From: CAIRTM01 sp963723235
GTDB lineage: Bacteria > Desulfobacterota > WTBG01 > CAIYCZ01 > CAIRTM01
Direction of reading: 5' to 3'
NCBI GenBank assembly: GCA_963723235.1
Contig: CAVRPV010000016.1
Span: 1-64,000, forward strand
DNA length: 64,000 nucleotides
The notes under the pieces were generated by a model that saw nothing but the letters and a program-made list of their open reading frames with translations, did no database searches and had not been told where the DNA came from. Of this stretch, positions 37,167 to 45,458 are shown piece after piece. A program made the translations under genes and the position numbers. Positions within the stretch are counted from its first letter, which is position 1; every line of letters begins with the position of its first letter.

Positions 37167-37265
37167 GCCGGACTAAGCTTGCTCTGAGCGAAGTCGAAGG
37201 GCGAGTGAGTCCGGCGCCTTTTGTATAAATCAAATTTTGCCGGACACGCTAGCGCTTGTCCAGCC
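37167..37265. repeat. GCCGGAC / GTCCGGC palindromic repeats, two units
   Basis: Unit 1 pairs 37167-37174 with 37208-37215 around GCTCTGAGCGAAGTCGAAGG. Unit 2 pairs 37239-37246 with 37257-37265, with one mismatch. It is the inverted counterpart of the pair at 18540-18637. Confidence 0.7.
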
Positions 37266-37360
37266 TACGCTTTGATGCTTTTTCGAAAAAAGGCGGACTT
37301 ACAGAGTCTGCGCCGAATGGGTGCAAAATAGCAGCATCCGGACTTTTTACGAGTGCGCCA

Positions 37361-37549
37361 TTATTCTATGTATCCAAGACCGCGCAACTGTTCCTCAACC
37401 GCACGCGTATCATCCGGCGATGATTCAAGCCGGCTGAGTTCCTTTTCAAGCACAGAGGTCAAAAACTCCTCAAAGCTTCCGTACTCGGCAGCGTCTGCAG
37501 CCTTTTTGGCCCGTTCATACAAGGCCGTATCGATCTTCACCTTTGTCAT
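37361..37549 (-). CDS. Small ribbon-helix-helix-like protein
   Basis: 62 aa, start set by AAGGAGCCATC. The N-terminal MTKVKIDTALYERAKKAADAAEYGSFEEFLTSVLEKEL has the beta-strand plus two-helix pattern of a ribbon-helix-helix DNA-binding protein. The C-terminus EEQLRGLGYIE is a tail often found at the end of sulfatase and phosphatase-superfamily proteins and their partners. It follows the hydrolase gene by 15 bp on the same strand. It could be an autoregulator of this block, or a small partner of the hydrolase. Confidence 0.65.
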   Translation of the reverse strand: MTKVKIDTALYERAKKAADAAEYGSFEEFLTSVLEKELSRLESSPDDTRAVEEQLRGLGYIE

Positions 37550-37564
37550 GATGGCTCCTTGTGA

Positions 37565-39589
37565 TTAAACGTTAAAAATATTTTTACCGGTCATGGTCCC
37601 GGGCACAGGCAACCCGAAATGCGCCAGGATCGACGGCGCGATATCAGTCAGATTAGCCCCGGCCGCGGCAATCGGACGATTACTGAACAGCACGCCGGGC
37701 AGTTCCACTGGATCCATACAATGATCCGCGGCCCAGGCCGAAGTGTTGTCCAGCAACATATCCGATGTTATATCTCCCAGGCAGGATTCCCAGGAACAGC
37801 GGTAATCCCGGTGATAGCCGATAACCAGATCAGGAGCGTAGGTCAAGGACGGACCCTGATATATTTTGTCAGCACGGTACACCGTGCGAATAACCGGTCG
37901 ACCGTCAAAATCACGAACCGCCTGCAGTTTAAGAACCAGCTCGTCGAGCAGCTGCTCTCGCTCACGCCCCGGCTCGACAATGCCGTAGACCTCCCTGCCC
38001 TTCATGTTCAAATACACGCTATTAATTCCGAGGCCGAACGCCCGGCTTTTGCGCCAGTCGACATTGCTCAGCACAGCGGTGCAGTCCGGCGGCCCAAGGT
38101 ATCCATTGTCACGCAGCCAGGTATTGATATTAAACTGCCTCCGAAAATTTGAAAATCCATGGTCGCTCATGATCATTATGTGGGCCTTATCACCGTAGCG
38201 CTTCAACAAATCACCCACGATTGCGTCCATGCGCTCATATAACTCATGAATATGGCTGAAATAATGTTTGGCTTCGGACTTGCTGCGATAGGGATGCGGA
38301 GCATCGGTATCCCACCAGAGCATATGCGCCTGCAAGTCCGTGCTTGAAAAATAGAAAAACAACAGGCCGTCATCATAATCGCGCAGCGCATGCTCGTAGA
38401 GGGACAGGCGTTCCTGCAACACCATACCCGCCTGCCGGACGAATTCGTCGTCACTAAAAATTTTATTGGACAGGGCCTTATGGTCCTCCTGAAACCCGGT
38501 GGTGTAAAAAGCACCGAGCCGATCGCCAATGCCCTTCACAAACGCGGGCGGCTCCGAGATATCGATTGCCGGGTTGCGCGGATCGGCGTTTACGGGGGAT
38601 ACGTAGAGCTTAAATATCGGCTCCACCTGCTGCAGATAAAAGCGCACGATACCGTTGAGCTTCTTGTCCGGAGTTATAATAGGCGTCTCCAGCTTGAACT
38701 CAATAGCAACCCACGAGCTCCAGTCGCCCTGCTTAAGCACGATGGTGCGGTTATCAACTTCAATGATCGCGGAGCGCGCATCCCGGTCACGGTGTACCCG
38801 GCACTGAACCTCGCTTGGCTGCGTAACTTTCAGAAACGTATTGGGCGGGCCCGTAATGACAAAAGGCTGTGAGGATTCACCTTCAAAATTAAGACGTACC
38901 CTGCGTCCGCCACCCTCGTTCAAAGGCTTCACAGGCGCGTCTTCACCGAAATACTGGTAGGTGCCGTACGTGCCGAGCAGGTCCGGGGTGCCCATGCCGG
39001 ACAGGCAGCGGTGATTACCGTGCGTGGATGGGCTCGGCGGGTAATTTGACGGCAGACAGTAAAAGGTGGAAGGGATGCCAGCCGCATCCAGATAATCCCA
39101 AAACGGAACACCGGCGCGCCGCAAGACTGTCTTGGGAGGGGTATGGTTGAAGGGCCAGAAGTCAAACTGCAATTTATATGTGCCCATTTCAACATAGCCC
39201 AGTCCGGGCATTGTTTCAGCCGCGGCAAAAAACGGGTATACCTGCCGCAAGGGGTCGCGGTGAATAAAATCAAATATGCCGTGCGAGCCGGGCCCGGCCC
39301 CGTTGATAAAATTGGCCCAGGCCACCGGGCTCTGCGGAGGGTTGCTGGTTCCCAGGCGCCGATACCCTCCGGCCTGACGCATGCGGCTGAGATTGGGAAG
39401 ACGTCCCTGTTTCATCAGCAGTTCACACAGAAAGGGATCAACGCCGTCAAAACCGATAACAATCACCTTGCGCCCGGCAGCCCGGCTTGCATACGCATTG
39501 CGCACCAGGGCAGAGAACGGCTGAAGCGCGGCCAGCGCCGATGCTGCGGCCGATGTTTTTATAAAATCACGACGGGTATATTTGTTCAC
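37565..39589 (-). CDS. Tat-exported alkaline-phosphatase-superfamily hydrolase (type I phosphodiesterase)
   Basis: 674 aa. A twin-arginine signal, TRRDFIKTSAAASALAALQPF, exports it folded with its metals. The catalytic core starts at VIGFDGVDPFLCELL (metal-binding Asp). The likely nucleophile region is PPQSPVAWANFINGAGPGSHGIFDF, with further metal ligands in STDLQAHMLWWD, MSDHGFSNFRR and ADHCMDP. This resembles type I phosphodiesterase/nucleotide pyrophosphatases. The substrate is unknown; nearby lipid A and sulfotransferase genes suggest an envelope phosphodiester. Its start overlaps the end of the paralogous gene at 39586 by ATGA. Confidence 0.85.
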   Translation of the reverse strand: MNKYTRRDFIKTSAAASALAALQPFSALVRNAYASRAAGRKVIVIGFDGVDPFLCELLMKQGRLPNLSRMRQAGGYRRLGTSNPPQSPVAWANFINGAGPGSHGIFDFIHRDPLRQVYPFFAAAETMPGLGYVEMGTYKLQFDFWPFNHTPPKTVLRRAGVPFWDYLDAAGIPSTFYCLPSNYPPSPSTHGNHRCLSGMGTPDLLGTYGTYQYFGEDAPVKPLNEGGGRRVRLNFEGESSQPFVITGPPNTFLKVTQPSEVQCRVHRDRDARSAIIEVDNRTIVLKQGDWSSWVAIEFKLETPIITPDKKLNGIVRFYLQQVEPIFKLYVSPVNADPRNPAIDISEPPAFVKGIGDRLGAFYTTGFQEDHKALSNKIFSDDEFVRQAGMVLQERLSLYEHALRDYDDGLLFFYFSSTDLQAHMLWWDTDAPHPYRSKSEAKHYFSHIHELYERMDAIVGDLLKRYGDKAHIMIMSDHGFSNFRRQFNINTWLRDNGYLGPPDCTAVLSNVDWRKSRAFGLGINSVYLNMKGREVYGIVEPGREREQLLDELVLKLQAVRDFDGRPVIRTVYRADKIYQGPSLTYAPDLVIGYHRDYRCSWESCLGDITSDMLLDNTSAWAADHCMDPVELPGVLFSNRPIAAAGANLTDIAPSILAHFGLPVPGTMTGKNIFNV

Positions 39590-41718
39590 ACAACACCTTC
39601 CTTCTGTGTGCTGTCAGGCTGTGCAGATGCGCCACCCACGCTCCAGGCTTTGCCATCCATGTGCTCCGGCACATTGACGCCGAACTGTTTCATAATTGTC
39701 GGGCCGATATCAAGCAGCCGTGGAGCGGCGTCCTCAACCACACGGTTACAAAAAAGAATACCCGGCACCAGCGACTGATCAACGCAATGGTCACCACTCC
39801 AGGCCTTCAGGTTGGGGTGAAACAACGTATCGGTTACCTGGCCCACTGCGGTTTCCCAGGAAGCGCGGTAGCCGATGTGAAAGCCGACCAGAAGGTCAGG
39901 AGCATCCTGCTTATAGGGTCCGGCATAGGTTTTGAGCGCATTGTAGACCTGCTTGACAACCGGCTGATTGTCGTGCTGCGGATCAATCAATGTATTCAGT
40001 TTGGCGGCTATCTCATCGCGCAGTTCCTCAGCCTCAGCACCGGGATCGACAATGCCGCCGGCCTCGCGGCCTTTCAGGTTCAGATACATACCTGCCAGTC
40101 CGACCGCGAATGCGCGCGTGCGCGACCAGTCAATGCCGGCCAGGTTTTTCAGGCCGCGGCCCTGTTCCTTGAGAACAAGATATCCATGTTCCTCAAGCCA
40201 CACATTAAGGTCAACCCCGTAGCGAAACGTGTTAAATCCATGATCGGAGATAACCATAAGCAGGGTCTGGCTGTCACGGCATGTGCGCAGTGTTTCGCCG
40301 ACTATCCTGTCGGCATTCCGGTAGGCTTCTTCAATCGCGCTTACCATGGGCGGCTGAAAATCGCCCCGGTGAGCGGGATGCAGAGGATCAAGCTGGCGCC
40401 AAAAGGAGTGCTGCACCCGATCGGTTCCGTCAAACACACACACGCACAGACCTCGAGTGGTTTTCTCAAGCGTATCAAAAAACATCAGTTCACGCTCATG
40501 ATCGTTCTGGCGGCACTGCTCCAGAAACCCCTCATCATCAAGACAGCGGTTATTCAATGCCCAGCTGTCCTCGGCAAGGCCCAGAGTGGCATAGCGGCCC
40601 TGATTCTTGGCAAGATAGGTTGAATAAATGCCGGGATGACTGACCGGCATAACCGGCTTGGCAGGGTCAATCTGCACAGGCGTTACGTACAGACAGAATT
40701 CCGGATCAATTGCCTGCAGCAAAAAACGGCATATGCCCGAGATCTTCAGGCCCAGTGATGCCCGGAACACGACCGGTATCCACGGCGAATATACTCCGAC
40801 CGTCAGCGGGTAGCGCGATCCGTTGATGCTCAACTCAGCCTTCGCTGAACCGTTGAGCCCAACCGTAAACGGACACGTGAGCGCTGTGCTCTCTCTGAGA
40901 AAAGGGTCATCCGGTCCCAGCAGCGCTGCTGTGATGGTCGACCCGTTTTTCGCAACCCGTGTAACTTCACCTCCGGTGCTTTCGCCCTCAACAGGCGGGG
41001 CTGTTGTAAAATACGAAAAAATCCCCTGTGAGCCTCTCAGATCAGGTGCGCACATGCCCGAGAGCTGCACGCCGTAAAATTTTTCCGGCGGAAACGTGAT
41101 CGGCACGCGGATGATGCTGCTGAAAATACCGCTGTCTCCGAGGATTTTCCAGAATGGCGTGCTTTTGCGCAGCAAACGTATATCCGGCCTGCTCAGGGGT
41201 ATGGTGTACTTTCCCAGACGAAGCGTTCTGGCAGCGCCCCGAATCTCGGATGAACTGAGCCGGGGCGCGTAGGTTTGCAGGTCACGGGTCAAAAAATCAA
41301 AAATATTGTGCTTGCCGGGATTAACACCGGTTTGAAATGATGACCAGGCAACAGGTGAAATCGGCGGAATGGTTGAGCGCAGCGGCTTAAAGCAGCCCTC
41401 ATCACGCAGGGCGGCAAAGTTGGGCAGTTTGCCTTCTGCAATCAGTTTGCTGGTCAACGCATAATCCATACCGTCGAATCCGAGCACGATAGCGCGGCGG
41501 ATACGCGCGCGGGCATACACGTTGCGAAATCTGATTGCCCGTATAAGAGCGCGCACGGGCCAGGTGATCAGAATAATCACCGCGGAGATAACCGCGGCGA
41601 AAATAACCAGGAATGAACCGGCCACCGCAAAGCCGGCTCCGGGGCCAATATAGGCATATGCCGGCGCAGCAAAAAAAACAACCGGGAAGAAACTAATGAC
41701 GAGTAACCAGATACGCAC
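39586..41718 (-). CDS. Membrane-anchored alkaline-phosphatase-superfamily hydrolase
   Basis: 710 aa, paralogue of the next gene. Instead of a Tat signal it has a Sec signal or first helix ending APAYA, the motif YIGPGAGFAVAGSF, and a second helix (FLVIFAAVISAVIILITWPVRALI), so it is membrane-tethered. Core motifs match the paralogue: VLGFDGMDYALTSKL, PPISPVAWSSFQTGVNPGKHNIFDFL, FDGTDRVQHSFWRQLDP, VISDHGFNTFRYGVDLNVWL and SGDHCVDQS. About 45% visual similarity across the core suggests tandem duplication with different anchoring. The two are translationally coupled. Confidence 0.85.
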   Translation of the reverse strand: MRIWLLVISFFPVVFFAAPAYAYIGPGAGFAVAGSFLVIFAAVISAVIILITWPVRALIRAIRFRNVYARARIRRAIVLGFDGMDYALTSKLIAEGKLPNFAALRDEGCFKPLRSTIPPISPVAWSSFQTGVNPGKHNIFDFLTRDLQTYAPRLSSSEIRGAARTLRLGKYTIPLSRPDIRLLRKSTPFWKILGDSGIFSSIIRVPITFPPEKFYGVQLSGMCAPDLRGSQGIFSYFTTAPPVEGESTGGEVTRVAKNGSTITAALLGPDDPFLRESTALTCPFTVGLNGSAKAELSINGSRYPLTVGVYSPWIPVVFRASLGLKISGICRFLLQAIDPEFCLYVTPVQIDPAKPVMPVSHPGIYSTYLAKNQGRYATLGLAEDSWALNNRCLDDEGFLEQCRQNDHERELMFFDTLEKTTRGLCVCVFDGTDRVQHSFWRQLDPLHPAHRGDFQPPMVSAIEEAYRNADRIVGETLRTCRDSQTLLMVISDHGFNTFRYGVDLNVWLEEHGYLVLKEQGRGLKNLAGIDWSRTRAFAVGLAGMYLNLKGREAGGIVDPGAEAEELRDEIAAKLNTLIDPQHDNQPVVKQVYNALKTYAGPYKQDAPDLLVGFHIGYRASWETAVGQVTDTLFHPNLKAWSGDHCVDQSLVPGILFCNRVVEDAAPRLLDIGPTIMKQFGVNVPEHMDGKAWSVGGASAQPDSTQKEGVV

Positions 41719-41825
41719 GCAAAAAACTTTCTAAAGGAAAACCGGATTCCGTTTTTGAATATATGAAGCCCTATATGGTAATCATTATTATATAGTATAC
41801 CACTATACCCCGCCTCGCAACCCTG

Positions 41826-42755
41826 TCATGCGTTTTCGTCAAGCGCCTGTGCTTCTTCCTTGAACCTGCTTTTAATTTTCCAGCGATTATGCAGCCATCC
41901 GAACCACTGATCCGGATGGAGCCGAACAATCTGTTCAATGAAGTCATTGTACTGCTGCACCGTTGCGAGCAGATCCTGCCGTGGGTCCCCGGTATCGATG
42001 CGCTTGAATGGCTCATGCAGCACCATCCGGTGCCGTCGGAAACCGGGAAGCTTTATAAAATAGCCCGGAACAACCGGACAGCCTGTCTTGAGGGCAAGCG
42101 CGGCCGGGGCGGCATAGGTTATTGCCGGGTGGCCGAAAAACGTGGCCAGAATGCCGTCGCGGCCGGCATTCTGATCATACAAAAAAACAACCGCGTAGTT
42201 TTCACGGAGCCGGCGCATTATGGATCTGAGCGTATTCTGATTAGGAATAATATCCATATTGCTTTTTGCACGCTCCGCGCGCACATGACGGTCGATAAAA
42301 CGGTTTTTCAAGGGTTTATAAAGCGTGGCCGTCCTGGGCAGGCGTGCTCCGAAGATGTGCCCGGCCAGTTCCCACATGCCGAAATGCGGCCCCATCAAAA
42401 TGACACCCCTGCCGAGTGCGAGGGCCTCTTCAATGTGATGAAAGCCCTGGATCTCAACATTTTTCTCAACGTCTTCAGGCGTGATGATGATTGACTCTAC
42501 CAGCGCTTCACCCAGCAGCGCCATCAGGGAGCGCAGTATGCGGCAGCGATCCCCATAGGAAAATTGATCGCCGAATGCCCGTATGAGGTTCTCATGGCCG
42601 AGCTGCATGCGGCTTTTGATAAGCCGCCCCGTCACAACACCCAGGAAACGGCCAAGCCTGATAGCAAGAGCAGCGGGCAGCACCCTGATAATGCCGGCCA
42701 GCATGCAGGCGGCGCAATATTCCAGCAGATGTCTGAAAAATTTTTTGGGAATCAT
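41826..42755 (-). CDS. Lipid A biosynthesis acyltransferase (LpxL/HtrB family)
   Basis: 309 aa with an N-terminal membrane helix. The catalytic HX4(D/E) motif is HFGMWE (GVILMGPHFGMWELAG). RxxxN-type substrate motifs follow (YKPLKNRFIDRHVRAER), and the Gly-rich DQNAGRDGILATFFG segment is characteristic of late acyltransferases. It adds a secondary acyl chain to Kdo2-lipid IVA or a related lysophospholipid at the inner membrane. Repeat copy C lies 10 bp before its start codon and separates it from the kinase-like gene upstream on the same strand. Confidence 0.9.
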   Translation of the reverse strand: MIPKKFFRHLLEYCAACMLAGIIRVLPAALAIRLGRFLGVVTGRLIKSRMQLGHENLIRAFGDQFSYGDRCRILRSLMALLGEALVESIIITPEDVEKNVEIQGFHHIEEALALGRGVILMGPHFGMWELAGHIFGARLPRTATLYKPLKNRFIDRHVRAERAKSNMDIIPNQNTLRSIMRRLRENYAVVFLYDQNAGRDGILATFFGHPAITYAAPAALALKTGCPVVPGYFIKLPGFRRHRMVLHEPFKRIDTGDPRQDLLATVQQYNDFIEQIVRLHPDQWFGWLHNRWKIKSRFKEEAQALDENA

Positions 42756-42764
42756 GCTGACCCT

Positions 42765-42907
42765 AGCAGACTGTTGAAAAAGTCTTTGTATACAGGCTGT
42801 TCAAAAATGCTCAGATGCAAGGCGCGCACCATCATGAGGAATGAGGCGTACTTTTCGTACGCCGATGGAGCGCACCGCAGCAGGTGTGCGTTTTTCAACA
42901 GCCTGCT
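42765..42907. repeat. MITE-like palindromic repeat, copy C (best-preserved ends)
   Basis: 143 bp with 17 bp terminal inverted repeats, AGCAGACTGTTGAAAAA (42765-42781) and TTTTTCAACAGCCTGCT (42891-42907), one mismatch. Inside, GAGGCGTACTTTTCGTACGCC is a near-perfect hairpin. It fills almost all of the 168 bp between two genes. Confidence 0.9.
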
Positions 42908-42923
42908 CGTGATCCGGGAGCGG

Positions 42924-43580
42924 TTATCGTCTGGAAAACCGGGTACCCAGGGGATAGCCCTTAAAAATCCACAATGAGCGTTTTTTTTGAACCGCCTCAA
43001 ACAGGGCTGCGCGCTCCGCATCCATGGTTCCGGGGCAGACCCTTTGCCAGCACTTGTAGACGCCCGATAAATCAATCGCCTTTAACATGCCATGAAACAT
43101 GCGCGGGATGCGATCAAGTATCAGGCCGGACTGAAAATCAAGAATCGCCGGGGTTCCCTCGGAGGTTACGAGAATATTGCGCATATAGCGTATATCAAGA
43201 TGCACACAGTTGCGCGCGTGCATGCGCTGCACAATATCCTCAAGCTGCAGGAAAAAATCCGGCGTAACACTGCCTGAGCGGCGCGCCTCCTTCAGGGTCA
43301 TGCCGGGGATAAACCGGTATGCCAGCGCAAACGGGCTTAGGCGAAACGGTTCAGCCGCGATACCGGGAATACCCTGCAGGCGCTTGAGCGCCCGCAACTC
43401 ACGACGCACCATGAATATGCCCACGCTGTACCTGACCGCTGCCCTGCATGGGCTGAAGTCCTTGATCACCCAGGTCTCGGCACCGTTCTCATACAGGGAA
43501 AGGTCCGCATTGGCCCAGCGGCCCTTGGCAAGAATGCGCGGCGGATTGTTCTTAATATCTTCAGGGGTAAACGGCATCAT
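42924..43580 (-). CDS. LPS-core/Kdo-kinase-like small protein kinase fold
   Basis: 218 aa. Kinase-fold landmarks: WVIKDFSPC (Lys of the beta3 strand), MHARNCVHLDIRYMRNILV (catalytic loop HLDIRxxxN) and AILDFQSGLIL (DFQ in place of DFG). This compact arrangement is typical of the WaaP/KdkA lipopolysaccharide kinase group rather than of Ser/Thr protein kinases. It is predicted to phosphorylate Kdo or core heptose at the cytoplasmic face. The adjacent lipid A acyltransferase supports this. The start may be either of two consecutive ATGs. Confidence 0.8.
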   Translation of the reverse strand: MMPFTPEDIKNNPPRILAKGRWANADLSLYENGAETWVIKDFSPCRAAVRYSVGIFMVRRELRALKRLQGIPGIAAEPFRLSPFALAYRFIPGMTLKEARRSGSVTPDFFLQLEDIVQRMHARNCVHLDIRYMRNILVTSEGTPAILDFQSGLILDRIPRMFHGMLKAIDLSGVYKCWQRVCPGTMDAERAALFEAVQKKRSLWIFKGYPLGTRFSRR

Positions 43581-43766
43581 GATAAAATTTATATACCTTT
43601 CGTGCGCCTGTCTGTACCATGTTGTGGCCCGGCAGGTTTACTCCCGGACAGAGACTGAAGCCGCCTCAGCAGCATAATTATCAAGCTGTGTATCATACAA
43701 TATTCTCCTGTATTGACAATACATTTCTGGATTCTTTATATTTGCACACTACAGAGTTCACTCTCA

Positions 43767-43929
43767 CAGGATGTTGAAAAAAATATTCTTATACAGACTG
43801 TTCAAAAATGCTCAGATGCAAGGCGCGCAAAATCATGTGGAAGGGCACGGCATGCCGTGCCCCTACCGTACGCCGCAAAGACGAATGATGAGCGCACCGC
43901 AGCAGATGGGCGTTTTTCAAGAGTCTGCT
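43767..43929. repeat. MITE-like palindromic repeat, copy D with palindrome insert
   Basis: The left end CAGGATGTTGAAAAA and right end TTTTTCAAGAGTCTGCT are terminal inverted repeats. Compared with copy C it carries an extra GGGCACGGCATGCCGTGCCC perfect palindrome (43843-43862) in place of the inner GAGGCGTAC arm. The same insert is in copies A and F. Confidence 0.88.
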
Positions 43930-44117
43930 CATGCCGTGTGCGGGAACAGACAACCCCTGCATACAATTCCGCTCTCAAAAAGCACGCCAGCCCTTTGAAT
44001 TATCGGGTGTTTTTAAAACCATCGCACAATTCTTCTTTTCAGCCCCCGACACTGTCGTTCACTGCCCTGTTGTATCTAGTCGACAAAACTTCTCTTTTAA
44101 AAAAAATAAAATACCCC

Positions 44118-44145
44118 TTGACTTGCACTGACCCGATCATTTATT
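44118..44145 (+). promoter_or_regulatory. Candidate promoter of the degenerate sigma54-type regulator gene
   Basis: TTGACT (44118-44123) and TTTATT (44140-44145) with a 16 bp spacer. If real, it starts transcription near 44152, after the upstream GTG, and so supports translation from the ATG at 44212. Confidence 0.4.
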
Positions 44146-44211
44146 ACAGTGGCTCACTTAGCAGCACGAATACCACCAAACAAACCCAATACTGCCAGGA
44201 ACATAGCAGCT

Positions 44212-45213
44212 ATGAGTCGCACACAGCTACTTGAAAAAAATATTGAGTACCTTCCGGTTGTGTACCTCACCAACAGCCTCAAGCAGCTCTATCAGGAGTG
44301 CGAAGGCCTCTCGAAAAAAAAACACCATTCAATCCTGATCACCGGCGAAAGCGGCACAGGCAAGGAGTTGCTCGCAAAAAGCATTCATTACAGCCGCTGC
44401 CCGAACGCCCCTTTTGTGACCATGAACTGCATCAATCTGCCGCTTGATCACTTTGAGGAAAAAATCAACACCTGTTTTTCAGCGCTGGGCACGCTCTCCG
44501 ACAATGGAAACCACCCCCAGCATGCACCCGAAGCAACCCTGTTTCTGCGTGATCTCGGCAAGCTCGAAGAAAAAGTAAAACACCACCTTCTGGAGCTGCT
44601 CTCCGAAAAAATGCAGTCCTTGAAAAAAAACGGGGACTCCCCGGTGCGGCTGATTTTCTCATCAAAGGAGTCTCTGCCGGATACGGGCACCAAAACAAAA
44701 GACAGCTCCCCTGTGGCGCAGTTTAACCCATATCTACTTACGATCCTGCCGTTGCGCAACCGGCGGGATGATATCAAACCCCTTGCGACTTTTTTCATGG
44801 ATAAATTCAGCAAGGAATACGGCAAAGATATCGGCGGAATTCACAGCCGGGGCATAGCCCTGCTTGAAAACCATGACTGGCCTGAAAATGTAAGTGAACT
44901 GCGCGATGTCATGGAAAACGCCGTTCTGCTTGCCGACGGGCCGCTGATCACAAAAGATGATATTCGCTTTAATATTTCAAAAAAGGCGATTGCGCTTGAA
45001 AGCTTCTTAAGCCGTGAAGATTTTTTCACGCTGGAAGAAATCGAGCACATTTATATCAACACCGTTTTGCGCCGCCTGAAAAACAATAAAAGCAAAACAG
45101 CAAAGGTGCTGGGCGTCTCCCGCAACACCCTGCAGCGCAAAATCGGCATACTCGAGCAGCAGCCCGTTCGCAAAAAACGCCGCAAAAACAATCACCAGCC
45201 ACGTCTGTTGTAA
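44212..45213 (+). CDS. NtrC-type AAA+ protein lacking GAFTGA and Walker B, with Fis HTH
   Basis: 333 aa. Walker A is intact (ILITGESGTGKELLAKSIHYSRC) and the next block NAPFVTMNCINLPLDHFEE aligns with NtrC-type activators. The sigma54-contact loop GAFTGA is missing, replaced by CFSALGTLSDNGNHPQHAP. The Walker B position reads LFLRDLGKL instead of hhhDEIG. The FREDLYYRL finger region is FNPYLLTIL. The sensor 2 area NHDWPENVSELRDVMENAVLL and the C-terminal HTH (KVLGVSRNTLQRKIGIL) are well kept. It probably binds DNA but should not remodel sigma54 holoenzyme; it may be a repressor or act with sigma70, as TyrR does. The ATG at 44212 is preferred to the GTG at 44149. Confidence 0.85.
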   Translation: MSRTQLLEKNIEYLPVVYLTNSLKQLYQECEGLSKKKHHSILITGESGTGKELLAKSIHYSRCPNAPFVTMNCINLPLDHFEEKINTCFSALGTLSDNGNHPQHAPEATLFLRDLGKLEEKVKHHLLELLSEKMQSLKKNGDSPVRLIFSSKESLPDTGTKTKDSSPVAQFNPYLLTILPLRNRRDDIKPLATFFMDKFSKEYGKDIGGIHSRGIALLENHDWPENVSELRDVMENAVLLADGPLITKDDIRFNISKKAIALESFLSREDFFTLEEIEHIYINTVLRRLKNNKSKTAKVLGVSRNTLQRKIGILEQQPVRKKRRKNNHQPRLL

Positions 45214-45328
45214 TCAACTCATCACCAACGGCTGGTGCGAACGATCAAGTACCGGATCGCCCCCCGCATTCCCTTGTACAAAACATTTTTTAAAATAGTC
45301 AAGCTGATCGACTCAGGCCAAAGATTAT

Positions 45329-45458
45329 TACAGGCAATTCAAAAATGGCCGGGTGCAAGACGCACGAAGGCATGAGGAACGAGGAGTACTTTTTTGAACG
45401 TCGCAATGACGAATGGCAAGTGCAACGCAGCAGAACGGACGTTTTTCAACTGCCTGCT
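45329..45458. repeat. MITE-like palindromic repeat, copy E
   Basis: It runs from TTACAGGCAATTCAAAAATG to GTTTTTCAACTGCCTGCT, with interior CATGAGGAACGAGGAGTACTTTTTTGAACGTCGCAATGACGAATG. Its right end overlaps the 3' end of the radical SAM gene and includes that gene's reconstructed stop codon (45446-45448). Confidence 0.8.

Larger units (their letters stand above)
43581..44211. other. Intergenic region with repeat copy D and promoter
   Basis: 630 bp between divergent genes. It holds repeat copy D (43767-43929), the candidate promoter at 44118-44145 and otherwise nothing recognised. The stretch at 43940-44110 has no gene. Confidence 0.5.

Noticed and set aside
44149..44211. GTG start adding 21 residues to the degenerate NtrC-like protein
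   Set aside because: The GTG has no ribosome site and lies at or before the predicted transcription start. The added residues are not part of the domain.
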